From positions 2,842,250 to 2,891,666 of the forward strand of contig NW_009799179.1 in assembly GCF_000213175.1 (NCBI RefSeq): a stretch of DNA of 49,417 nucleotides. The letters are read 5' to 3'. A program made the translations under genes and the position numbers. The DNA is from Neurospora tetrasperma FGSC 2508 (Eukaryota > Ascomycota > Sordariomycetes > Sordariales > Sordariaceae). The notes below the pieces were generated by a model. It did not search any database, had not been told where the DNA came from, and saw only the letters and a program-made list of their open reading frames with translations. This document shows, one piece after another, positions 11,293 through 21,681 of the stretch. Position 1 is the first letter of the stretch. Each line of letters starts with the position of its first letter.

Positions 11293-13397
11293 ATGGTGAG
11301 CAAGTATACGATGGGCAGGAAACAAGGAGCCGGTCACCGGGTGTCTGCCATCAGTGAGCGGCATCCTTTGAACCAAAGAACGCATTCGAAAATCACAAAG
11401 ATTGCACGATTATGTACAGCTGTAGCACTAGCCATACTGGTGGTGCTATCGTTGTCAGATTTGTCCGCACTTTCCTGGACAGCAAGACCAAAATGGTCTC
11501 CTACCAACACAGCCTACCCGCCGGACAAGGACCAGAAGAAGGAAGCCAAGGAGTTTAACTGGGCAGATATCACACCCGGTCCATCACCGATTCAATGGCA
11601 CCCATGCTACGACGACGAACTTGACTGCGCGCGACTCGATCTCCCCATGGACTGGCAGCAACCAGAAGTAACTAATGGCTCTGCTTCAGAACGGCGCGTC
11701 AACTTAGCCATCGTCCGTCTCCGAGCTGCCGTGCCCTCACACAGCCCCGACTACCGAGGGCCTGTCGTCTTCAACCCCGGTGGACCAGGAGGGTCGGGGA
11801 TTTGGTCACTCCGCGACCACGGGCGAAACCTGCAAACTATCGTGGGCACCAACCACGATATTGTCAGTTGGGATATACGGGGTGTCGGTGCCTCAACGCC
11901 GCGGATTAACTGTTGGGCTTCCATACAGGATCGTGTTTACTGGGATTTGCAGGACCCAGGTGTCGTGGATGCCCATGAAGGGACCGTGTTCGAAGCCTTT
12001 GCTCGGGCGGCTGCGTACTCGCAGGTTTGCGAGCGAAATCTCGAAGAGTCGGGGATTTTGGAGCATAGCAGTACCGCGTACCATGCTAGGGATATGCTCG
12101 CGATTCTTGAAGCTATGGGGGAAGAGAAGCTGAAGTACTGGGGGTTCAGCTATGGGACGGTGCTGGGTGGGACATTTGCTGCTATGTATCCGGACAGGGT
12201 CGAGAGGATGGTTAATGATGGTGAGTTCTACCCAGAAAGAGCCGAGAGGTTTGCTTGCTTCGATGCAGCTTGCTGACCTAAACCATGACAGGCAACGTCG
12301 ACTACGAGGACTGGTACAACGGCACATATATCAACTTCCTACACGATACCGACAAAGTGATGCAGGCCTTTTACACCTTCTGTCATTCCGCTGGTCCTGA
12401 TCGCTGTGCCTTTTACGCCTCCTCCCCCAACGCAATCAAGTCGCGTCTCGACACCCTACTCACCAAGCTCCGAACGCACCCCATTCTTATCCCTCAGGGC
12501 CAGCTCCCATCTCCCTCTGGAACCCCATCCAACCCGTCATCTCCATCTCTAGCTTCAACCAAACCTTATCACGTCCCTCAACTAGTAACCTACTCCCACA
12601 TCCGCCGCATGCTTTCCACAGCCCTCTACCAACCGATCCTCCGCTTTCCTCACATAGCCCGTGTCCTATCGAGTCTCGAAGCCGGCGATGCCCTCCCCTA
12701 CCACCAATACACCCTCTCCGACTATCCACCACCGGCTCCCTCCTCTCCGACCACCTGCGAAGCCGACGACCAAGACGACACACCTCCTCTCACTTTCATC
12801 CCCAAAGAAGAAGCAGGTAACCCCGACGTTTTCCCAGCAGTCATGTGTTCCGACGCCTTACCTTTTACCTCCACCCCTCACGACTTCGCTCTCTATGCCC
12901 AAAAGCTACTGAATATTTCCCAGGCAGCTGGGGCAGTGCAAGCTTCTGTTCGGCTGTTGTGCGCCGGGCGGACTGTCCGGCCTCGCTGGGAGCCGTTTAA
13001 TTCTTCTTTGTTGTTCAAGGATGTACAGACAGCTCACCCAGTGTTGTTTGTCAGCAATGAGTTTGACAATGTTACGCCATTGATCAGTGCAAGGAAGAAT
13101 GCCAGGGGGTTCAAGGGGGCCAGGGTGGTGGTGCAGAGAGGGAGTTGGGGGCATACGAGTCTGGCGGCGCCGTCGGTTTGTATGGCGAAGGTGATTAGAA
13201 GGTATTTCTTGAGTGGAGAGATGCCGGGGGAGGAAAACGGCGGGGTGGAGTGCTGGGGCGATGTGGTGCCATTTGAGGAGGTTTATGAGGATGCTGAGGG
13301 TCAGAGGAGTGATAAAGATGGTGATGAGGATGAGGAGTTGAGAGGGGCGTTGTGGAGGCTGTCGACGAGGAGGAGGAGGAGGGGATCTGGGGGGTAA
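11293..13397 (+). CDS. Membrane-anchored alpha/beta hydrolase, TAP/prolyl-aminopeptidase-like
   Basis: Two exons (11293-12220, 12292-13397; GT-AG intron of 71 nt ending in CTAAACCATGACAG) encode 677 aa. A hydrophobic segment at about residues 38-58 without a clear cleavage site suggests a type II membrane anchor with the enzyme outside the cytosol. The core opens with FNPGGPGGSG (oxyanion-loop HGGP-like motif of TAP-type peptidases) and DIRGVG, then the nucleophile elbow GFSYG with Ser286. The C-terminal TAP-like domain supplies Asp568 (SNEFDNVTP) and His597 (GSWGHTSLA). The complete triad suggests an active exo-peptidase that removes N-terminal residues from peptides; the exact substrate cannot be told. 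The last 50 residues are acidic, then Arg-rich. A second ATG at codon 7 is an alternative start. Confidence 0.85.
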
Positions 13398-13963
13398 TGA
13401 GCAGGGGCTTGCGATGGAATGCAAAGGATGTGGCCTTGGGACCAAGTCAACAAGACTATGACATTCAAGTTGGGATGAAAAGTTTAGAGCCTAGTACATG
13501 TAGGATCCACAGTAAAGCTGTAGAAGTAAAGACATCGGGAGCTACATTAAAGGCGGTTTATGGTACACTTACTATATTCTCCGTAGTTCCCAACGCATTC
13601 CACGATCTCTCGGCCCTACGACCCTGAAGTTGAAAGAATCCTCTTGGCAACGGATTCGTTTTTAAGATACGAAAAAATTTGTGTAAAATGCCGTCGGGGT
13701 GTTGAACATGTATAGTTAGGGGTCGATGTGCCCCATCTACCTCGGGTCTTGGGATATGTCATCTTCAAGACGACAATTCTCGAGCTTTGCAAGAACTAAA
13801 CCGAACGTTGCATTGATGATAACTCCATCTCCATCTCCTTCGATAATCACATCCATTCTGTTTTCCTGAACTCCAAGCAAGTGCGTGCTACCTCATGCCA
13901 TGACCCCCTCCATTGCACAGTCTTTTAAGAGTGCTACAAACAAAGAGTGAACGCAATTCATCA
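13398..13963. other. Convergent intergenic region
   Basis: This 566-bp stretch lies between two convergent genes and should carry both 3' ends. Nothing else recognised. Confidence 0.5.
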
Positions 13964-15641
13964 TCACGGAACTTCAACAGCCACAATCTCCCCCTCAACC
14001 ACAACCTTTGGCACCTTATACACCTCCCCCTTTCCATCTCCCAACTTCTCCAAGCCCGGCAACGCCAAGAGCTTCGTTCCCTTTTGCATACCCCCCACTT
14101 CTTCTTCTTCTGCTTCTTCTTCTGCTTCTCCAGGGGCATCAAACACAAACTGCCACTCACACCCATGCGCAAACAACATGTACCCAAAACTTACGCACTC
14201 CTGGATTACGCCCTCCAGGTTCCTCTCCTGATCAAAGATGGCTCGGCGGTCCGAGTGGACAAAGATGCCCAGGAACTTGTTCAAAGAGGCGCGGAGGCTG
14301 GTTACTTGGGCGGCAATGGTGGTTGTTGAGGAGGAGTAGCGGCGGTTGGGGTCGTAGTCTTCGTCGAGGGGGATGTTGCTGGTAGTAGAGGTAGTGATGG
14401 GGGAGGAAGGGGATATAGGGTTGGAGGGTTTGTCGAGGAGGACATGGAGGAGGAGGTAAGCGGAGAGACGGCGCCAGAGGTTTAGGGCTGTTGCGGCTGG
14501 ATACATTATACGTAGGCAGTTAGTTTGGTTACCGTAATCTGGAGGTATTTGGGGACGGGGGATTGGGGGAGGGCTACTTACTCTGGGGCGTCATAGAGTT
14601 CTTTCCCATGCCTGCCGCTGACGAAGAAGGAATGGACTCAAGGAAGGAGGTAACTTGCCGCGGCAAAAGCGAGACACTACCCGGGTGAGTGCGGACATGG
14701 TGCAAGTCCAAGGCAGGAAAGATGGTAAGCGCGAGGAAGTGACGGATGGCTGGGAACCGAGTCTGCGGGTCCTGGGAGAGCTTCAAGATCAGGGCGTGGG
14801 TGCGATTGTCCAGACCAAAGGCTGGATCTGCCAAAGCCTGGTTAAGTTTGAAGACCTCGTTTCTGCTGCCATCCAGTGGGTCAAGGTGGTAGTTGTTCTG
14901 TACGTGTTCCTGGAGAAGATAGCCGAGGGCAGACAGTTCCGATTTGATCTCCTCGTCACTGGCGCCTTCGTGAATGCCGATGCCAGATAGGACGTTGTTG
15001 ATGCTACTACCTCCTCCGCCAGTATTGCCGGTAGACGAAAGAAACGCCTCGTTTCGGACACTGCTTTTGGATGATAATCTCTCCTTGGGCAGAGAGGCCG
15101 GGGGAAGGAAGGTGGTCATTGCCGTACCTTCGTTGTGAGGATCAACAGTGTCCTGACGCTTTCGACGCTTCGCACTCAGGCAAAAGTAACCGATAAGAGC
15201 TCCGACCATGAGACCCAGTAGCGCCGCACCGATAGCCGCACCCGCGATCGCGCCTCCGTTTGTCTTCGTGTGGGTGAGTTTGTGAGTAGCGATAGGGTGA
15301 GCGGCTGTGTTGGTAGTGTGTGTAGGCGACGCCGTCGAGGCTCGTGAGGTGCTTTCCGAGGAGACAGCTCCAGTCTCAGCAGCAACCCGATAGCTACACG
15401 CGAAACTTATGCTAGTCTGAACACTACCTAAGGCGGTGGCGATGAAATCGGCAACTTGACGTGTAGGACTGTCAATGTGGAATTTTTCAGAGCCCCCGCC
15501 AATGTCAGTATCATGCTGTTGGTGACCAAAGAATAATTCGGGGCACGTGAAGTTGGCGGCAGGGAAAGTTGAAATGCTAGGCGTGAACCAGGTTGTCGTC
15601 ATGAGAGTCAGCCATGCTGTTGATGTTGTTGGCGAAGCCAT
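13964..15641 (-). CDS. Single-pass membrane protein of unknown function
   Basis: Two exons (15641-14582, 14496-13964; GT-AG intron 14581-14497 with an ACTAACTG branch site) give 530 aa. Residues 1-128 are Thr/Ser-rich with few Cys and begin with TTTWFTPS, resembling fungal cell-surface proteins that open with LTTTFTPP and lack a classical signal peptide. One glycine-rich transmembrane helix spans about residues 129-155 and is followed by the stop-transfer cluster KRRKRQ. The C-terminal 370 residues would be cytosolic and contain a helical region, a Ser/Thr-rich linker and a Glu-rich run (EAEEEAEEEE). The topology resembles Mid2/WSC-type sensors, but no WSC cysteine pattern is present, so I do not assign that role. 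Function unknown; the gene model is well supported by splice sites and codon use. Confidence 0.75.
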
Positions 15642-17314
15642 TTTTGTTCAAAAGAGTCCAAAGATACACGTATAGATGACTCGAATGACGTTAATTTCTG
15701 TGGCCTCGATGGGCGAAATTGCTGCTGAATTTCGAGAAAGAAGGTATTGCCCAGTGCCGGGGAGAGAGAAACCCGCGACTGAGGGAGGCTTGGAAGTGAG
15801 CGTAAACCATTTGCTTTCATATCCCATCTCTTCGATTCCGAAACAAGCCCCAAGAAGAAATGGAACTGCTTTGGCCGGCTTGCCCCACGAAACACAAAAC
15901 CGTACAGGAAGCAAACGCAGTCATTTCATACCAGTCATTTTGCGCATTCAGTGTTTGTGGTTCATACCTCTGCTGTCTGGTAGCACGTGTGCACTACCCC
16001 TCTGGCCGCCTTGTATTGCACCAGTCGACCACCTATCCCATGGATTTCAGTGCGGGCTTCCGGCCGGGGGCATACCAGAAGTCTTGGGTATCTTGGTTTG
16101 ATATTGGGTCCTTACATGCTGTCATACTGTGCTACGAGAGCTTCGGTTACTCCCGTTGATGATCACAGCTGCAAGCGTACGGTACTTGGCGTTGATACAA
16201 CCTCACGAGCCTCATGCCTGACTGTCGTGCTGCCCTTGACTCAACTCTGTGAACTCGTTACCATTGAACAAATACGACCGTATTTAAGTTTTTCGACCTC
16301 GACTCGCTGACTTGATGATATGCTAGAACTTGAACGTTTACCCGGCCAGCCCTATCGCAAAGGATTATCAAATGGCTTTGATATTGATGCTGAGTACCTC
16401 TAGCTCATTACGATGGCTGGGCAATCTCGACGGGTACCTAGAGGTATCTTTGCAAAGCTCCTCGTATTATGAATTCGAGGCTCCTGCCACAGACTCGTGG
16501 TGATCAGGGACTTTAGGGCGGGCATAGCGTACCATTCGGGTCAAGGGCCACTTCCACTCGGACCGCTCTCACTTGGCCGATCGCGCATAAGCGCCCACTC
16601 ATCACATTGTTACGTCCCGGAGAACTGTGCAGGTGTTAGCTTTAACAGTGAAGCCATTTTCACGGTAATGAGCTGTCCGATGGGCCCTTATATCCAAGTT
16701 ATCCCAACTCTTGAAAGGAAGTCAAGACTCGGACATGGCGTTTTGACAGCCGTCTCTCGGGACCTTTGTTGACATGGTGATAATGGATGGAGGGCCAGAC
16801 GGGCCCCGTGGCCCCTGGTCACAGTGACAGGAGTGACAACCGTCCGCTTGGCATGCAGGGACCTCCCGTTGGATCGCCACGAGGTAGGGCTGATCCAGCC
16901 AATCCCGTCTGGCTGGACAAGACCCCTCACGACCCTAATGGATCCCTCCTCGAGTCTCCTCACCTCCCCCAAGTGGAAGGCTCCGACTTTTCTTGCCCTT
17001 CCCTCCCACAGCCCCCATCTTACGACTCATCCTTCAACTTCCTATTCCTCTCGACCGCAGCACCTTGTTACCTACCTCTACCTACCACCTACCTAGTCAC
17101 GCACACTTATATCCCTGGTCTCTACCAGTAGACTCCTCTCTCTCTCACTCTCTTATCAGCAAATCTGCCTCGGTCATTTTGATTTCTATTCGTATCAAAT
17201 GGCACCGCCATAGAAAAGGAAAGGGACACGGAAGAAAAGGGGACTTGGCTGCCGACACAGTCAGTCGTTCGTTCCTTGCACGTTTCGGCCGACTTCGGCA
17301 ACCCTAAAGCAACC
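15642..17314. other. Long divergent intergenic region
   Basis: This 1.67-kb region contains the promoters of the minus-strand membrane protein and the plus-strand F-box-like gene. Pyrimidine-rich, TACC-rich DNA precedes the latter at about 17030-17170. Several short frames have no recognisable domain, and I see no RNA gene. Confidence 0.45.
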
Positions 17315-18553
17315 ATGATTTTCACGTCCACCATGTCCAACAACAACAAACCTCCCAATTTTTTCCGCCTTCCCGGCGAGATACGCAACCAGATCTACGA
17401 GTCCCTCCTCGTCTTTCCGGAGCCCATCATCATCTATACCGACGAAGAATGGAACAATCATACCTCTAGGGACGGCGACAAGGCCAAGAGTGGTGCAGTG
17501 GTGCGGGTGCACCTCGACAACGCCGACGAGCGCAAGCGCTGGCCGCTCTCCTCCCGCCTGCTCACCGTCTTTCTCATCTGCAAACAAATCCACTCGGAAG
17601 CCAGCGCCGTCTTCTACTCGCACAACCAATTCCGGGCACCACCTGCCCTGTGCCGGTTCCCCTCCGCCCAGCTGCAGTCCAACTATGTCATGCGCGGCTT
17701 CATCGACCGAATTGGGACGCGCAACCTGACCTGTCTCCGCCACTTGTGCATCCCGTTCCCGCTTGACTCGGGGGCGGGGCAGCGATATCTGGACTGGCCG
17801 ACGCGCCGGTCATTCGTCGGCCTCCTGGGCCTCTCTCCGGCCAAGCTTGATGCTTTGGTCTTTCGCGCCAACGTGGTGCCCGGTGCACTGCCGAGTCTTT
17901 GGCGGAGGTGTCCGAATGTTGAGGTGATCGAGTTCGATCTCAGCTGGTCTGGGCCAGGTCATTCATTTTGGAAAGTCCGGCCGCACGACCGCGAGATTTT
18001 GCTTGGCAGCATGGACACGGCGCTGCGGGAGGAGTTCACGCGGCTGAGGGAGATCGTCGTGAATATTCACTACGACGGGCCGATCCGGGAGATCAGCGAG
18101 TCGTGCGAGGCGTTGATGGGGGAGATGCGCGGATACGGATGGAAGGTCGAGGTGCGCGATTGTAGCGGCGACAAGGATGAGCGGTTGAGGATCCCGTACT
18201 GGTATCACCCGTCGCCTAGTTCGCACGGCTTTAGATGGACCGGCGGATGGGAAGACTACAGCGCTGCGTTTGCGAACACTGGCACTCAGGACGACGACGC
18301 TGATGACGACGCTGAGCATGTAAAGCCCACGGCTGAGCGAAAACGGCAGTTTGCGAAGGACATCGGACGAAAGATTGTGCGGTCTCGGGCATTCGGATGG
18401 AGCGCAGTCGTGATCTTTTCGCCGACGATTCCTGTGTTAATGGCTATCGATAGCATCAACAAGAGGAGGAGGAAGCGGAAGAACGAGAAGCTGAGTTCAG
18501 GGCAATCGACTGCTAGCATCTCGCATCATGGTTCGGTTCGGGAATTCCGGTAG
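17315..18553 (+). CDS. F-box-like / 2EXR-type fungal protein
   Basis: A single-exon gene of 412 aa if the ATG at 17315 (AACCATGATT) is used; the ATG at 17333 (CCACCATGTC) is equally plausible and would remove six residues. Near the N-terminus FFRLPGEIRNQIYESLLV is the LPxEIRNxIYE signature of a very large fungal family of F-box-like proteins (often labelled 2EXR or simply hypothetical). It is followed by the usual LLTVFLICKQIHSEASAVFY block. A role as substrate adaptor in a ubiquitin ligase is only inferred for such proteins. The C-terminus has a hydrophobic stretch (about residues 365-385) and then a basic Lys/Arg cluster, which could be a membrane or nuclear signal. Function unknown. Confidence 0.85.
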   Translation: MIFTSTMSNNNKPPNFFRLPGEIRNQIYESLLVFPEPIIIYTDEEWNNHTSRDGDKAKSGAVVRVHLDNADERKRWPLSSRLLTVFLICKQIHSEASAVFYSHNQFRAPPALCRFPSAQLQSNYVMRGFIDRIGTRNLTCLRHLCIPFPLDSGAGQRYLDWPTRRSFVGLLGLSPAKLDALVFRANVVPGALPSLWRRCPNVEVIEFDLSWSGPGHSFWKVRPHDREILLGSMDTALREEFTRLREIVVNIHYDGPIREISESCEALMGEMRGYGWKVEVRDCSGDKDERLRIPYWYHPSPSSHGFRWTGGWEDYSAAFANTGTQDDDADDDAEHVKPTAERKRQFAKDIGRKIVRSRAFGWSAVVIFSPTIPVLMAIDSINKRRRKRKNEKLSSGQSTASISHHGSVREFR

Positions 18554-19527
18554 GCTGGGAATTGATGGGGGGAACAGCCCGGGCGATGGAACGAACGAAC
18601 GAACGACTTTTGTAGATTGGCCACGAAACGTGCTGATCGCGACATCTGAACGGTCGCGGTAGACCGTCTGAGGCAAAACAGTCGGGGCGTGACGAGTGCA
18701 ACGACAACTAGAAATCTGATGATGCTGGTTGGGATGGGATGGAGGAGTGGCGGGATGTCTCACCCATAGGTGTTGGCGTGTGACTCCACACTTGCAGGAG
18801 AAGGAGTATCGCGGTAGGTATGCTAGCCATGCCGGCAGCGCCTGGTAACGCGAAATCCATGCACAGAGGTAAGATGCCATGAAGGAGACCAAGGCCGGGA
18901 TCGGGCCGGAATCAAACGCCGTCTGCCGTCTACCGGCTGACATGGAGGATGCAGTCGCCCAGAGATACCTGCATAGGGGCGTCCTCGTGCTGCTCTACAT
19001 TACATGAACGTTGGGAATTCGGACCCTTTTTAGACCTTTCCTAGGTACTCTTCAATATCTTGAACATGCTGTTGTTTTCTCCTTGTCACGACTTCTTTGC
19101 TCTCCTTTTCCTCGGCGTTCTTCTATTGTTGTACTTGACTCATGATTTGGTTTTGTTTTTCTTAGACATAGAGAGGTATGTAGATACTGCTGAGATGTAG
19201 GTACCTATGCAGTGCATCCTGCATTACAAGTAGACAGACGAGGGATACGCGTGATTATCGAACCACCTAGCAACACATTGACATGGTTATTGGCATTGCC
19301 GAGTCCAAAAGCCTGTTAAATTCCCTTCCAAGCGCTAAGTCCACGCAGTAATCCAAACCACTCCCTATGCTGGGAAGAAAATGATAAAAAAGATAAAATG
19401 ACCATCTTGACCTCTTGGTTGGCGATCCAAAGCCAGCCATATGTGCGCCGATTAGTATGTGTAAATATGAAATGCAGTGACCGACCCGTGCGATATCCCA
19501 ACAATGTTCCAAAACGTAGAGCCGCGC
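18554..19527. other. Convergent intergenic region
   Basis: About 970 bp between the 3' ends of the F-box-like gene and the PXMP4-like gene. It contains a GAACGAACGAACGAACGA run at 18591-18605 and TAGGTACC-type motifs. No gene recognised. Confidence 0.5.
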
Positions 19528-20534
19528 TTATTTATTGTGCCAAAGGAAGTTGCGCAAACCATCCCATGTATCCGCGTCTCTGTAAATGTACACCATGCTA
19601 CTGCGCAGACTCGGTTGCAGCTCGGCATCATGCCACCTAAACAGGTGCATGACGCTAGCCCATGACACAGCTGCAAATACCGGCCAAGCATAATGACTGA
19701 TAGCGGTGCTGTTGTTGGGCTCGGACACGCCCGGCAATCCATACCCGGGCTTGACGGCCAGGCGGGCTAGTGCCAGCACCACGCGCGCAAAGACGTAGAC
19801 GACGATTTGCTGGTTGACGCTCGGGATTTTACCCTTTCGTGATCGCTGACCGAAGACGACGTAGCCTCCGAGGAGGCCGGCGAAGAAGCTATCATATGGA
19901 CCTATTTCATCCCAGAGGGAACCGTGTAAGCTAACGTCCTCTCGGGTAACGCGCTCGACTTTTGGCGCCGTCGCAAAGGGGGTGGGGTATGGATATCTGC
20001 TTGCCTTCCTTGCCAGGCGTTGTCCCGTAATGTCTTAGAAGATAGCAGACGGTCTTGTATATGGTCGCGAACTTTGCCAGATTCGTAGCGTGGGTTTTCG
20101 TCGCGCGGAAGATGAGTTTTGCTTTTTCACGGAGACTGGCGCAATGATTGAACATGGTCAGCTGGAGGTCCGTGTAGGAGTGGAAAGGGGCAAAGGGGGT
20201 TTGTAAACTCACGTCCCCGATCGGAATAGGAGCATCATGCTGTCGCATTGTCAGTTTAGTCTCGTTTCAGCGTTATAAAGTCGTGGGCTCTGGACGTAGG
20301 CGTACACCAGCGCGTGCGGAAACCGCACCTTGGCTCCGTAGACGGCGCCATTGCGAGCACCCTTGACAATGGCAAGAATGTCGCGATTCTTGGGGTCAAG
20401 AATTATTTGTTCGACGTAAGCCTGTACACGCAAATGTGTCAACTTCGGCGGGTTCGGGTTTGGAGCGCCTTTTCGCCGGGGCTTTGGCGTTGTTGTGGTC
20501 GCACCTTGAGGCTCTCGAGAGCGGTGCTGGACAT
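19528..20534 (-). CDS. Peroxisomal membrane protein 4 (PXMP4/PMP24) homologue
   Basis: Five exons give 225 aa: 20534-20505, 20421-20306, 20239-20213, 20135-20005 and 19901-19528. The family (Tim17/Tim22/Pmp24 superfamily) comprises small integral proteins of the peroxisome membrane, human PXMP4 being 212 aa; a precise transport role is not established. The match is clear: VKGARNGAVYGAKVRFPHALV, LLFRSGTLREKAKLIFRAT, NLAKFATIYKTVC, YDSFFAGLLGGYVVFGQ and, at the end, LQPSLRSSMVYIYRDADTWDGL. The last intron (20004-19902) starts with GC (AAG/GCAAGC) and ends in AAATAG; without it the frame closes early. Exon 3 is only 27 nt. The first exon (MSSTALESLK) uses a GTGCGA donor and is the least certain part. 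Confidence 0.85.
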
Positions 20535-21681
20535 TGTGCCTCGGCTCAAAACGGGGTTCGCTGGGAAAGTGGGCGGATGACGAAATGGGGGTGCGCGCTG
20601 CACACGCTCGAGAAAATAGCAAAAGGTGTCGGTCGTATTTTACCTGTAGCTCATTGGGCGGCGCTAAGGGAAGGATGCGGCGAGAGTCGAGATCGAAAAG
20701 AGAACAGAAAGATGGGAGTTCACGAACGGGTGGGATGAAAATGTTAGGAACAATGCTCAGGTCACGGTGTATGGAGTGTAGACGGGACCAAATTGGGTTC
20801 GTTGACAGGCTCCCGCGCGCGGGCAGATCCACGGCAGGTGGAAATGACGACGGCACATGTCGGCTTCAGTGGAACTTGAGCGGTGGGGGCTTCCCCGCAG
20901 AAAACTGATCTCCAGTGGGTGGTCACTCAGCGAACGGGGGCCCATGCGTCATGCCCACAGCGCCTACAAAATGGCATGTGAAATTCCCAGGGGCAATCGC
21001 CCGGGCTCTTCAATTCGTCCCGTCCCTCATCCCGCCCACACATAACAAATCGGGCATTATCGTCACAACTTTACTTGTACTACGCTCATTCTCGTTTGGA
21101 ATTTAGCAATATTTTCCATTCAACCACATCTTCTGTTGCATGTCCCAGCTATTTCCTCCTCGTGTCAACACCTCGACGAACACTTGCACTTCACATCTGG
21201 CCCAGCGATGTTGTGTGCCTGCAATCATGGGGCATCTGATTTCAGGAAAGGGCCTCTACTAGGTTCGCTCTCGTTGCCCAGCATTACGGTGGACCCACAT
21301 TTCTTTCCCGTTGTTAATCGTGGCGGGAGACACTCAGCAGTATCTTCCCAATTTATGCCATGAATTGCAAAGAGACATGATAGGCAGTGTACAAATCTGA
21401 CCTCTATCTAGTCCCTCTTTGTTCGATATAATTATAACCATTCAGTCCCCAGATCGAAGAGCCAAAGTATTTGCGTCCCTATCACCCGGTTTACTTGTTC
21501 CAAGCATCACAGTGTGTTCAACTCAGATCCTATCAGCTACGGTAGACACAAGACATGGGGCAAATCTCATCAAAAAGGCTTCACGCGCATCGGATTCTAA
21601 TAGTTCGCCGTTTTTTTGTACACTAAATCTTGCAACTAGACATTTTAAAGTGGGGTATCTCATCAGAAACAGCAAGGAAAA
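20535..21681. other. Intergenic, upstream of PXMP4-like gene and 3' of reductase gene
   Basis: The region carries the promoter of the PXMP4-like gene and the 3' UTR of the metalloreductase. An intronless frame reaching 20856 reads through the first proposed intron but its extra N-terminus has no family similarity. Nothing else recognised. Confidence 0.45.

Noticed and set aside
15676-16101. 141-codon plus-strand frame upstream of the single-pass membrane protein
   Set aside because: No domain, starts inside the promoter of the minus-strand gene, and is not supported by splice sites or family similarity.
20251-20856. Intronless 201-codon reading of the PXMP4-like N-terminus
   Set aside because: Its first 145 residues have no family similarity, whereas a short spliced start (MSSTALESLK) gives the expected length.
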